Source: an uncultured Anaerococcus sp.
GTDB lineage: Bacteria > Bacillota > Clostridia > Tissierellales > Peptoniphilaceae
DNA: 52,440 nt
NCBI RefSeq assembly: GCF_943912385.1
Contig: NZ_CALTTY010000010.1
Coordinates: 1-52,440 of the forward strand
Reading direction: 5' to 3'
In this document: piece by piece, positions 26,529 through 35,408 of the stretch
How the letters are laid out: each line of letters opens with the position of its first letter
Numbering within the stretch: position 1 is the first letter of the stretch
The notes under the pieces: generated by a model
Databases searched by the model: none
Seen by the model: the letters and a program-made list of their open reading frames with translations, nothing else
What the model was told of the DNA's origin: nothing
Translations under genes and position numbers: made by a program

Positions 26529-27212
26529 ATGAAACAAGCATTTAAAAAAGCCTTCCCTTATACTATACCTGTAATTATTGGCTATATGTTTCTAGGGATA
26601 ACCTATGGCATAATGGTAAGCCAGATTGGTCTTAGGCCTATTTTTGCACCCCTGATGTCCTTAACCATGTATGCAGGGAGCATGCAATTTGTCATCCTAC
26701 CCTTGCTTAAAACCGATATATCTATTATTGCAATTATTATACTAACCCTATCGGTGAATATCAGAATGATGTTTTATGGGCTGAGTTTGTTAAAGGAGTA
26801 TAAAAATTCTAGGAGCAAGTTTCTTTTTATCCTTACCCTTTCAGACGAAACTTTCGCCCTGGATACTTCTATAAAACCACCAGTAGATGTAAATAGGTCA
26901 GACTTTTTCCTTGCTATAGGAATTATAAACTACCTCGTCTGGGCTATAGCTTCCTATATTGGGGCCCTTATTGGAGGCTTAATTAGCTTTAATACCATGG
27001 GCATGGACTTTGTCCTGACAGCACTTTTTCTCGTACTCTTAGTTGAACAATATTTTATGGCTCCAAACCACAAACCTTTAAAGATTGGTCTCAGCTTATC
27101 TATCATTGCTCTACTAATATTTGGTCCAGATAATTTTATGATTCCAGCCTTACTTTTAATAGTCCTAAGCCTTTTTGGTCTAAGAGATAGAATCGAGGTG
27201 AAAAATGACTAG
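26529..27212 (+). CDS. azlC: branched-chain amino acid exporter subunit AzlC
   Basis: 227 residues with multiple membrane segments. The start ALIGY-type region PYTIPVIIGYMFLGITYGIM and SLTMYAGSMQFVILPLL are AzlC hallmarks. It overlaps azlD by 8 bp. The AzlC-AzlD pair exports branched-chain amino acids or analogues in related bacteria. The ATG at 26529 follows AAAGGA. Confidence 0.9.
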   Translation: MKQAFKKAFPYTIPVIIGYMFLGITYGIMVSQIGLRPIFAPLMSLTMYAGSMQFVILPLLKTDISIIAIIILTLSVNIRMMFYGLSLLKEYKNSRSKFLFILTLSDETFALDTSIKPPVDVNRSDFFLAIGIINYLVWAIASYIGALIGGLISFNTMGMDFVLTALFLVLLVEQYFMAPNHKPLKIGLSLSIIALLIFGPDNFMIPALLLIVLSLFGLRDRIEVKND

Positions 27213-27525
27213 AATCCTACTTTTAGTACTAGCATCAACCCTAACAACCTTCCTTATAAGATCAACACCTTTTTTCTTCTTTTCAAGAAGAGAGCTTCCT
27301 GACCTTGTAAGGTACTTTGGTAAATACCTTCCATTTGCCCTAATGCCACTTCTTGTAGTCTTTGCCCTTAGGAATATCAACATCTTAGAATACCCTCATG
27401 GACTTCCCGAGCTAATAGCAAGCGCCCTTGTTATCCTCCTTCATGCTAAGTTTAAAAAACTCTTCCTTTCAATTTCTGTAGGCACCTTCGTCTATATGGT
27501 TTTGATACAATTAGTTTTTGTGTAA
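27205..27525 (+). CDS. azlD: branched-chain amino acid exporter subunit AzlD
   Basis: 106 residues with three to four membrane helices. The pattern FLIRSTPFFFF followed by a LPFALMPLLVVFAL helix is typical of AzlD. It is the small partner of AzlC and overlaps it by 8 bp, so the two are co-translated. Confidence 0.88.
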   Translation: MTRILLLVLASTLTTFLIRSTPFFFFSRRELPDLVRYFGKYLPFALMPLLVVFALRNINILEYPHGLPELIASALVILLHAKFKKLFLSISVGTFVYMVLIQLVFV

Positions 27526-27578
27526 AATAAGAGTAAAATAAAAGATAAAGAAAAGAATGAATTAGGAAGAGGGTTAAA

Positions 27579-29315
27579 ATGAAAAAAGCAATAAACATTT
27601 CTAACAACAAGGCTGTGATTAACTTTTCAAGGGCCTTTTTTAATGACACAGATGACCTCTTAAAGAGCGAGGGCTTCTTTGAAGTAGTATGCTCTTTTGT
27701 AAAATTTCACAAAGATAATCAAACAAGGATCTATGCCTACCTAGAGAAATTCTTTAGGGCAAGCGATGTTGAAATCCTTGCAGGTGAGATCAGAGACATC
27801 ACAAAGATTTTAACTGTTATGAGCCTAGATGAAATCTCAGAAAAAATAAATAAGTACCATGAACTTAACAAGGAAAGAGATGCCCTTATAAGGATAGTCG
27901 AAGACATGTACGATTATTGGAGAAAGCTAGAAAGATACTCCATAATAGAAAAATCAGACTATGAAAAGGGAATAGAAGTAGAAAATTTCCTTGCAGCCAA
28001 CCTTAATTTCAAAGACTTAATCCTAGATGTCTATAGAAAGGCTGAAGTTTCTGTTACTGGCAAAAAACAAAAAGTCTTCAGACAAGTGCCTGCAGGATCC
28101 AATGCTTCTGTCATAGTAAGAAACTTTGACATAGACTATCCTAAAGAGCTAGAATTTTTAAACGAAATTCCCTTTATAGAAAAAGTCATGATAGAAACCC
28201 CATATATTACCTATACTAAGAGTAATAAGAGGGACGGTTTCTTTGAAGAAGTAAAAACAAACCCAGTAGAAGGGCTTGACATAGATGCAGACGAGTTTTT
28301 ATGCTACCCAGCCAAGGTAGGGGATAACCTAATCTATATATACTTCCACCAGAACCTTATAACCCATGGTATTTCTACATCAAACCTATTTGCCCTAGCA
28401 GATGAGGAAGAAATTCAAAATTCAAGACCAGATGCCATCTATGTCTTTGGTGGAGAAAATACCAAGGATCAAAATGTATTCTATCAAAATAAGGACGGCC
28501 TCCTAATCGGTTATGTAAACTATACAGACAAAAAAGACTATTTTGGCTACCTAAAGAAGATGTGCCTGACCCTTTCAAATATCATCTCCATGAGAAAATC
28601 CTACCTCCCAATCCACGGAGCTGGGGTCAATGTAGTCTTACAAAATGGAAAGACAGCAAATGTAGTAATATTAGGAGATTCCGGAGCTGGTAAGAGTGAG
28701 TCAATAGAGGCCTTTAGGACCCTTGCTAAAGACTACATCAAGGATATGACAGTAATCTTTGACGATATGGGGACCTTTAGGATAAAAGATGACAAGGTCT
28801 TAGCCTACGGTACAGAAATCGGTGCCTTTGTAAGACTTGATGACCTGGATGCTGGCTATGCCTTTAAGCAAATAGATAGGTCAATCTTTATGAACCCTGA
28901 TAAGGTAAATGCAAGGCTAATCATGCCAGTTGCAGACTACAGCCAAATTATGGAAGGATATGAAGTAGACTTCTTCCTCTATGCCAATAACTATGATAAG
29001 CTAAAAGACGAGGAAAACTCAATTTCAATACTAGAAGATAAGGATGAAGCAATCAAGGTCTTTAAAAGAGGAGCTAGGTTTGCCAAGGGAACAACCACAG
29101 AAACAGGTCTTGTTGAATCCTACTTCGCAAACCCATTCGGCCCTTACCAAAAACAAGAAACATGCGGTAAGCTTATAGAAGAGTACTTCACCATGCTTTA
29201 TAAGAATGATACCAAGGTCGGTCAAATTAAAACCCAACTTGGTGTGAAAGGTATGGAATCAGATGGACCACTAAAGTCAGCCAAAGAGCTTTTTGAAATA
29301 ATAAAATCCTTATAA
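27579..29315 (+). CDS. HPr-kinase/PEPCK-like P-loop protein, function unknown
   Basis: 578 residues. The first 330 residues have no recognisable domain. The C-terminal part begins LPIHGAGVNVV, then Walker A GDSGAGKSE (366-374) and an acidic FDDMG (394-398), the arrangement of HPr kinase and ATP-PEP carboxykinase cores. The GAGKSE-type P-loop and following Asp pair suggest a phosphotransferase or kinase. It is far from canonical PEPCK (the remaining PEP and metal motifs are not obvious) and from HprK (310 residues). Such proteins are sometimes labelled PEPCK in automatic annotation; I would not claim that activity. It may follow azlCD in one transcript (53-bp gap) and has its own terminator. 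Confidence 0.8.
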   Translation: MKKAINISNNKAVINFSRAFFNDTDDLLKSEGFFEVVCSFVKFHKDNQTRIYAYLEKFFRASDVEILAGEIRDITKILTVMSLDEISEKINKYHELNKERDALIRIVEDMYDYWRKLERYSIIEKSDYEKGIEVENFLAANLNFKDLILDVYRKAEVSVTGKKQKVFRQVPAGSNASVIVRNFDIDYPKELEFLNEIPFIEKVMIETPYITYTKSNKRDGFFEEVKTNPVEGLDIDADEFLCYPAKVGDNLIYIYFHQNLITHGISTSNLFALADEEEIQNSRPDAIYVFGGENTKDQNVFYQNKDGLLIGYVNYTDKKDYFGYLKKMCLTLSNIISMRKSYLPIHGAGVNVVLQNGKTANVVILGDSGAGKSESIEAFRTLAKDYIKDMTVIFDDMGTFRIKDDKVLAYGTEIGAFVRLDDLDAGYAFKQIDRSIFMNPDKVNARLIMPVADYSQIMEGYEVDFFLYANNYDKLKDEENSISILEDKDEAIKVFKRGARFAKGTTTETGLVESYFANPFGPYQKQETCGKLIEEYFTMLYKNDTKVGQIKTQLGVKGMESDGPLKSAKELFEIIKSL

Positions 29316-29329
29316 ATATAAAGATGAAA

Positions 29330-29368
29330 AAAGAGTTGAATTCCAAAGGAGAACTCAACTCTTTTTTT
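29330..29368 (+). terminator. terminator after the PEPCK-like gene
   Basis: AAAGAGTTGA pairs with TCAACTCTTT across a 15-base loop and ends in seven T. Confidence 0.85.
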
Positions 29369-29520
29369 ATCTATTTTTTTATATATCTTTCCTCCAACAG
29401 CAAAACCTATCAAAAATCCTGCTATCAGATACATAAAGTTTCTAGTTGTTAAAAATAATAAGACTCCAAAGGCAAAACCGAAAATTAGTCTATTTTTCCC
29501 TTATCTTTTACTTTAACCCC

Positions 29521-30423
29521 CTATTTTCCTATAGAATTTTCCCTACCATAGTAGAAAAGATATTGCTGGGCATAGCCAGCTAGATTTCCAAAGATTTCTC
29601 TAGCATAGTCATCTACTTGTTTTTTAGGGACTTCCTTACCAATAAATAAGGTCTCCATTACTCTTTTTATCCAAACATCTACTGGGAAGGTCTCCCTCCT
29701 ATGGTAAGCAAAAAGCATGATGCAATCAGCAACCTTAGGACCTATACCAGGAAGTTCTTTAAGTTTTTTTTGAAGTTCCACATCTAATAAGGCCTTCTCA
29801 TCTTCGAAATTTAAAAAACCATCCACAAAGGCCTTGGCAGTTTCTACAATCCTTACATCACGAAAGCCAACCCTAGCATATTCTCTAATCTCTAAGGGGT
29901 CAACACCTGCTAGAGCCTCTGGTGTCGGGAAGGAATAGTATTTTTCACCCATATACTCTCCCAAATAGGTCCCGTATCTTTCAGATAAGATTCTAACTGC
30001 TTTTTTAATCCTAGGAATTTGATTATTGGCTGAGATTATAAAAGATATTGTTGTTTCAAATAATTCTTGGTTTAAAATCCTAATCCCATAGCCATAGTCT
30101 GTTGCTTCCTTTAGGATATCTGATTTAGATAATTTTTCCCTAATAGCCCCGTAGTCAGTCCCCATATCAAAATAGTCATAAAAAATATCATAGAATTCTT
30201 CCATACTTACATTTCGAACCAGGGTATAGTCATCTTTTTCAAGAAGGTTTATAATCTTTCCTAAAAATACTGCTGTATATGATCCGTCTTCATTTTTCCT
30301 GAAATTAAAACATTGACCACATTCGAAAATATGGTCAACCTTGAAGGAATCTTCCTTGAGTATAAGTCCCTCAGGAGACTCTTTTATATTTAGTTTTCTT
30401 TTTTCCTTAGTTTCGTATCTCAT
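29521..30423 (-). CDS. 8-oxoguanine DNA glycosylase (OGG/HhH-GPD family)
   Basis: 300 residues. The helix-hairpin-helix reads KELPGIGPKVADCIMLFAY, with the catalytic Lys in GPKVADC as in OGG1, and the activating Asp is in FPVDVW. The N-terminal domain resembles OGG_N (CGQCFNFRKNEDG). It is bifunctional base-excision repair of oxidised guanine by family. It overlaps the sortase stop by one base and is probably in one operon with it. Confidence 0.88.
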   Translation of the reverse strand: MRYETKEKRKLNIKESPEGLILKEDSFKVDHIFECGQCFNFRKNEDGSYTAVFLGKIINLLEKDDYTLVRNVSMEEFYDIFYDYFDMGTDYGAIREKLSKSDILKEATDYGYGIRILNQELFETTISFIISANNQIPRIKKAVRILSERYGTYLGEYMGEKYYSFPTPEALAGVDPLEIREYARVGFRDVRIVETAKAFVDGFLNFEDEKALLDVELQKKLKELPGIGPKVADCIMLFAYHRRETFPVDVWIKRVMETLFIGKEVPKKQVDDYAREIFGNLAGYAQQYLFYYGRENSIGK

Positions 30424-31205
30424 TATTTAATCCTAACTGCATGGACAGCAAGTCTTTGATCATCATAATCATACTGGCAAGTTGAAAGAGTTATTATTGT
30501 ATCACTTTCTGTAAATGGCCTGGTATCAAGGTTTACCTCAGAATTTGACCTAAGTTTATTATAATATGGAACCTTATCTCCCTCGTAGGTAAAATCTAGG
30601 GTCCTATAGTCATAGTCAGACGGAATCCCATAGGCTGAGAAAATCTCATATTCCCTAAGTCCTTCATCAGTAGTCAAATAAATCACCCTATTATTTTCTG
30701 CAAAATCTTGCTTCCTGTATTGGTCCAGGGGAGTAAACATAGAATCTATCTCAAGATGGTGGCCATAGATAACAGAGTTGTCATCTGTTATATCTGAAGA
30801 ATTATAAACATCCATAAAAAGCGATCCTGCAATGTCGTATTCTTTGTTAAGACCCTTTCTTAGGTAAAATTCATTGTCAGGCCCTTGGAGGATTGGATAC
30901 TTAATCCCTGTCCCTGGTATTTCAATTAAGGCAATTACATCTGAGTTTTGCTCTTTTAATTTATTAAGCAGGGTTAGGTGGACCCTTTCAAGTCTAGCTT
31001 GGGGATTTTCAGCTTCTTCTTCGGTCATATCGGGATCTGCTTCCCTTGCCACATCTTCCTCAGCTTCTCTTGATAAGTCTTCTATATATCTATTATTTTT
31101 CATATTGGTCAAATAATCTAAGCCCCTCTTGCCCAAGATAGCAATACAGGCTAGGATAATCAATATTAGGAAAAACCTAATAAAAGTCATTATTCTTGAT
31201 TTCAT
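30423..31205 (-). CDS. srtB: class B sortase
   Basis: About 260 residues. The N-terminal transmembrane anchor (FIRFFLILIILACIAIL) precedes the beta-barrel catalytic domain with His in VIYGHH, Cys in TLSTC and Arg in DDQRLAVHA. I start at the ATG at 31205, which follows AAAGGTGG; an in-frame upstream ATG at 31250 would include the SD in the coding sequence. Class B sortases anchor NPxTG-type proteins or assemble pili. No substrate gene is adjacent, so its target is unknown. Confidence 0.9.
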   Translation of the reverse strand: MKSRIMTFIRFFLILIILACIAILGKRGLDYLTNMKNNRYIEDLSREAEEDVAREADPDMTEEEAENPQARLERVHLTLLNKLKEQNSDVIALIEIPGTGIKYPILQGPDNEFYLRKGLNKEYDIAGSLFMDVYNSSDITDDNSVIYGHHLEIDSMFTPLDQYRKQDFAENNRVIYLTTDEGLREYEIFSAYGIPSDYDYRTLDFTYEGDKVPYYNKLRSNSEVNLDTRPFTESDTIITLSTCQYDYDDQRLAVHAVRIK

Positions 31206-31291
31206 CTTACCACCTTTAAAAAGTTTAGTTTCATTAGTATAATATACCATAACAGAAAGTAAATAAAAGTTTTTTAAAAAAAGGAGAAACT

Positions 31292-31528
31292 ATGAAAGAT
31301 TACAAGTTATATGTGGGAACAACATGCAGGTTTTGTAAAAAAGTTGAAGATTTCATGGAAGAAAATAACATAGACATTCCACTAGTAAATATAAATGAAG
31401 ATAGAGAAGCTATGATGGAACTAATAGAAAATGGTGGTAAAAGACAAATCCCATGTCTCTACCATGATGGAAAATATCTCTACGAATCTGACGATATCAT
31501 AGCCTTCCTTAAGGAAAATTATAAATAG
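31292..31528 (+). CDS. glutaredoxin-like protein
   Basis: 78 residues with a CRFC active site (14-17) and cis-Pro region KRQIPCL, the minimal glutaredoxin/GST N-terminal fold. It has an AAGGAG SD and lies 7 bp upstream of the HAD gene. It probably serves thiol-disulfide exchange or deglutathionylation; the physiological thiol is unknown. Confidence 0.85.
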   Translation: MKDYKLYVGTTCRFCKKVEDFMEENNIDIPLVNINEDREAMMELIENGGKRQIPCLYHDGKYLYESDDIIAFLKENYK

Positions 31529-31535
31529 GATAAAT

Positions 31536-32342
31536 ATGATTAAACTAGTAGCATCTGATATTGATGAAACAATAATAACAGCCAAGCAGATTGTCCCTAA
31601 AAGAAACAAAGACGCTATCAAGAAGGCCATAGACAAAGGCGTTATTGTTATGCTTGCAACAGGCAGGGGACCCTACGAAGTTTTTGATATACCAGACCAA
31701 GCCGGTGTTATCGCTGATGATAGGTTTATCATCTGCTGCAATGGCGCCATTACAATGAACCTTGCAACTAAGGAAATTGTGGATTTCGTTGACTTAGATT
31801 TTGATTATGCAAGGAAAATTTTTTCCTATGCTTATGAAAATAAACTAACCTTTTATATCTACACCCTGAATAAAAAATATGGTATAAACCTTAGCGAAAA
31901 TGCAAGGGTAGCTGAAAGTCATATAGAAATACTTGAAACTGATAATATTGAATTTCTAAAGGATGAAATCATCCTTAAATGTATAATTATGAATGAAGAT
32001 ATGAACTTCCTCCAAGCCCTTGAGGTTGATGTGGCAAGAATAACTGATTATTCCCTTGAAATTACTTATTCTTCAAATATGTACATGGAAATAAATGCCA
32101 GAGGAGTAAACAAAGCCATATCCCTAGAGAAGGTGTGTTCCCACTATGGTATAAAGATGGAAGATATCCTTGCTATTGGCGATAACTACAATGATGTGGC
32201 TATGCTAGAAGCGGCTGGTACATCTGTAGCTGTAAAAAACGCAAGGCTTCAAGTTAAAGATGTCGCTGACTATGTAGCAAACCACGATAACGAAGGTGGT
32301 GCAGTTGGCGAGGCCATCGAAAAATTTGTATTAAATCTATAA
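31536..32342 (+). CDS. HAD-superfamily (Cof type) phosphatase
   Basis: 268 residues. Motif I is SDIDETI, motif II is the Thr in LATGRG, and motif IV is GDNYNDVAML. The insertion between them is the C2 cap of Cof/YbiV-type sugar-phosphate phosphatases. Substrate is not predictable. It is cotranscribed with the glutaredoxin gene. Confidence 0.88.
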   Translation: MIKLVASDIDETIITAKQIVPKRNKDAIKKAIDKGVIVMLATGRGPYEVFDIPDQAGVIADDRFIICCNGAITMNLATKEIVDFVDLDFDYARKIFSYAYENKLTFYIYTLNKKYGINLSENARVAESHIEILETDNIEFLKDEIILKCIIMNEDMNFLQALEVDVARITDYSLEITYSSNMYMEINARGVNKAISLEKVCSHYGIKMEDILAIGDNYNDVAMLEAAGTSVAVKNARLQVKDVADYVANHDNEGGAVGEAIEKFVLNL

Positions 32343-32360
32343 ATTAACAAATTAAAAAGT

Positions 32361-32403
32361 GATGTTGTAGATATAATTTATTCTACAACATCATCTTTTT
32401 TTT
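32361..32403 (+). terminator. terminator after the HAD phosphatase gene
   Basis: GATGTTGTAGA pairs with TCTACAACATC, a 10-base loop follows, then eight or more T. Confidence 0.88.
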
Positions 32404-32536
32404 AGAATATCCAAAAGATATTACTCAACTTATATCTTTGTTGGAATTTGATAGTATTTTATCAGTTCCAAGTATATCATCTATATATAAACACATTTAT
32501 TGCCCTGGATATTACCATATGAATTACCAATCTTTA

Positions 32537-33907
32537 TTATTCATTAAACATTCTTTTAATAAATTGACCATATCCCTGTTTTCCTAAGTATTCACCTTCT
32601 TTAAGTATAAATTTACCCCTGCATAAAACATTAGATACCTCATAATCAGATTTAATTCCTTCATAGGTTGTATAATCGACAATAGAGTGTCTATTTTCTT
32701 GTTTTATAGTATATTCTTTTTTATCTAAAATAATAATATCAGCATCTGCTCCAGGAATTATATTTCCTTTTTTTGGATATAAACCAAAAATTTTAGCTGG
32801 ATTAATCATTAATACCTCAATAAGTCTTTCTATGCTGATTCCTCTTCTTAGACCCTCGCTAATAATTAATTCAACTCTTTCCTCTACCCCAGGTATTCCA
32901 CCAGGACAAGTTAAGAAATTATTTTTATGTGGCAATTTCTCAGATTTATAATAGAATGGGCAATGATCAGTTGCTACAACGTTTACATTACCATTTCTAA
33001 TTCCTTCCCACAAGAAATCTTGATCTGATTGTTTCCTTAATGGAGGCGCCATAATATATTTAATTCCTTCTTCATTGCCGCTTTCAATATACTTATTTTC
33101 ATTAAGCATTAAATATTGTGTACAAGTTTCACAGAAGAGATTTTTTACCCCCCTTTCTCTAGCTTTAATAATTTCTCTTAAACCTAGTTCTGTAGAAGTA
33201 TGAACTATATATAATTTTGGAAATCCAGCTATTTCAGATAGATATATAAGTCTATTAATTGCTTCAGCTTCGGTCTCTGCCGGTCTTGTTTTTGCGTGAT
33301 AGATTGGATCTAATTTTCCATCTTCCTCTGCTTTAGTTCTTAGCTCTTGAATAGCGCCATCATTCTCACAGTGAATGCAAATAACCGTTCCAGTTTCTTT
33401 AGCTTTTTTTAAAATTTTAAGGATTTGATCATCATTTAGTTTGCCACCATATGTTGTATAAATTTTTTCTGAAACAATACCCTCACTAATATGAAGATGC
33501 TCAATTTGCCTAAGAGTTTCATTTCTAGCGTCTTGAATAGCACCATGAAATGAATAATCAATAACAGCCTTATTATCTGCTAATTCATGATAGTGGTCAA
33601 TCATTTCAGAAACATAACTTTCTTTTGAACCAAAGGCGATATGATCAACTATACATGTGGTTCCTCCATGTGCTGCTGCTTTAGTTCCAGTATAGAAATC
33701 ATCTACCGCTACATATTGTCCCAAATCTAATGACATATGGGTGTGAACATCAACACCTCCTGGTAATACTAATCTATTTTTCGCATCATAGATTTCACTC
33801 CCTTTTTCATCGAGATTTTTGCCAATAGATTCAATTTTATCATTATTAATTTTTATATCTACAATATTATCGTCAAATAAATTTGCATTTTTTATAATTA
33901 AAGACAT
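32537..33907 (-). CDS. dihydropyrimidinase/hydantoinase-type cyclic amidohydrolase
   Basis: 456 residues. Metal ligands are in VDVHTHM, ICIHCEND, IVHTST and ATDHCPF. The candidate carboxylated Lys lies in SEKIYTTY. The C-terminal LYPKKGNIIPGADADIIILD is typical of D-hydantoinase/dihydropyrimidinase. In E. coli the homologous hyuA accompanies ygeW-ygeX-ygeY. It is the last gene of the cluster. It opens a cyclic ureide ring; the natural substrate is unknown. Confidence 0.88.
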   Translation of the reverse strand: MSLIIKNANLFDDNIVDIKINNDKIESIGKNLDEKGSEIYDAKNRLVLPGGVDVHTHMSLDLGQYVAVDDFYTGTKAAAHGGTTCIVDHIAFGSKESYVSEMIDHYHELADNKAVIDYSFHGAIQDARNETLRQIEHLHISEGIVSEKIYTTYGGKLNDDQILKILKKAKETGTVICIHCENDGAIQELRTKAEEDGKLDPIYHAKTRPAETEAEAINRLIYLSEIAGFPKLYIVHTSTELGLREIIKARERGVKNLFCETCTQYLMLNENKYIESGNEEGIKYIMAPPLRKQSDQDFLWEGIRNGNVNVVATDHCPFYYKSEKLPHKNNFLTCPGGIPGVEERVELIISEGLRRGISIERLIEVLMINPAKIFGLYPKKGNIIPGADADIIILDKKEYTIKQENRHSIVDYTTYEGIKSDYEVSNVLCRGKFILKEGEYLGKQGYGQFIKRMFNE

Positions 33908-33922
33908 AATCCCCTATACTTT

Positions 33923-35383
33923 TTACTTTCTTATTAATTTTATATAGATATAATATAAAATTCCAGTTGCAATCATACCAAATACATATGCATTGTTAAA
34001 TATCCATGACAAGCTTTCCACATATCTTCCTATAAATATTAATAATGTCATAGCCATAAATAATATAATAACAGGTAGATTCCATCCTTTATGGTAAAAA
34101 TACTTTCCACCATCAGTCTTGTAAGTGTCTACGACATCAATTTCTGTTTTATAATCAAACAAATAAGCAACAAGATATATTCCTGAAATTGGTCCAATTA
34201 AAGCTCCCAATAACTGTGTTACATTAAAAATCAGGTTATATGCACTTGAAAGTGAGTCCCACGGACGAGCCAATAAAGCTAATAAAGCCACTCCTATAGT
34301 TACAATTTTATAATTAAATCTATTTTTTGTTAACGTTGCTGCTATATTGACCGGAGGTATTAAATTTCCTGCTACATTTGTTGTCAATACTGCCATAATA
34401 ATAAAAATAGAGAAAATTATCCTAATTGCTATACTTGGGAAATGGCCAACCAGCACAGCTGGCTCCCAAATTTCATCACCAAATGCAAGTAATCCACCTG
34501 CAGTACCACACATACCTACAAATGATATATAAAAAGTCATTAAAGGAGCACTTATTATTTGACCCACACTTTGAGATTTCTGATCTACACAATGTCTTGT
34601 GTAATCAGGCATTGACAGTGCAATTCCACCATCAAATGCTATCATAGCTGATAGCGCTGGCCAAAATAATTTCCAAAAATCAACATTAGGATCTGCTTTT
34701 AGAATTTCAACATTCAACAATGTATTCAAACTCCATCCAGCTGTTGATAATCCCCACACTATGACAATTAAACTTAACACCAGCAATATAGGAGCAGAAA
34801 CTCCTTCTAGTAGCTTTACTGCTTTACTTCCTGAAGCAGCAATATACACATTCATCATCCAAAATATTATAAATGAAATAAATTGTGAAGTGAAGCCCAT
34901 ATTTAACCAATTTGGATATATTGTACCTATTATGGTATAAACTGCTTGGCCACCAATCCAAGCTTGCACACCAAACCAAAATACACCAAGAAGCCCCCTT
35001 ATAATTGAAGGGAATATAGTACCTTTATTACCAAAAACTATTCTACTTAGTGTTGGGTATGTCATTCCATATTTAGTTCCAAAATGTCCTAAAGCTATTG
35101 CTACTCCCATAACTATGGTGTGACCAAGCACAACTGTAAATAATGCTTGACCCCAGCTCATACCAGAAACTAGCAATCCACTTGCTACTTGATAAACTGC
35201 TATTGATACTATCATACCAATCCAGAGATTGGCTATATCTCTAGTTCGCCAATCTCTTTTATTTGATGGTATAGGTGCATTAATATCGTTATAGTCATTA
35301 TTGTATTTATTAATTTCTTCTATCCCAGATTGAGTTAAATCTACAATATCACCTTTTTGTACTTGAGTATTTTTTTCATTCAT
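33923..35383 (-). CDS. NCS1-family permease (cytosine/purine/allantoin/hydantoin type)
   Basis: 486 residues with twelve membrane segments. The N-terminal SNKRDWRTRDIANLWIGMIVS and the middle WPALSAMIAFDGGIALSMPDYTRHC are NCS1 signatures. It lies 15 bp upstream of the hydantoinase gene and 25 bp downstream of ygeY, so it probably imports the substrate of this pathway. Codon choice is more A/T-ending than in the housekeeping genes. Confidence 0.88.
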   Translation of the reverse strand: MNEKNTQVQKGDIVDLTQSGIEEINKYNNDYNDINAPIPSNKRDWRTRDIANLWIGMIVSIAVYQVASGLLVSGMSWGQALFTVVLGHTIVMGVAIALGHFGTKYGMTYPTLSRIVFGNKGTIFPSIIRGLLGVFWFGVQAWIGGQAVYTIIGTIYPNWLNMGFTSQFISFIIFWMMNVYIAASGSKAVKLLEGVSAPILLVLSLIVIVWGLSTAGWSLNTLLNVEILKADPNVDFWKLFWPALSAMIAFDGGIALSMPDYTRHCVDQKSQSVGQIISAPLMTFYISFVGMCGTAGGLLAFGDEIWEPAVLVGHFPSIAIRIIFSIFIIMAVLTTNVAGNLIPPVNIAATLTKNRFNYKIVTIGVALLALLARPWDSLSSAYNLIFNVTQLLGALIGPISGIYLVAYLFDYKTEIDVVDTYKTDGGKYFYHKGWNLPVIILFMAMTLLIFIGRYVESLSWIFNNAYVFGMIATGILYYIYIKLIRK

Positions 35384-35408
35384 TGTAAACTCCTATTAAT
35401 ATTTAATC

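Noticed and set aside
29222..29434. 70-codon minus ORF with a hydrophobic start (MYLIAGFLIGFAVGG)
   Set aside because: It reads through the terminator and into the end of the plus-strand PEPCK-like gene and lacks a clear SD. The hydrophobic frame also extends upstream without a start codon, so it may be a decayed small membrane gene, but it is not supportable as a CDS.
32343..32536. Small gene between the HAD phosphatase and hydantoinase genes
   Set aside because: Only a clear terminator and AT-rich sequence are present; no ORF with an SD is seen.
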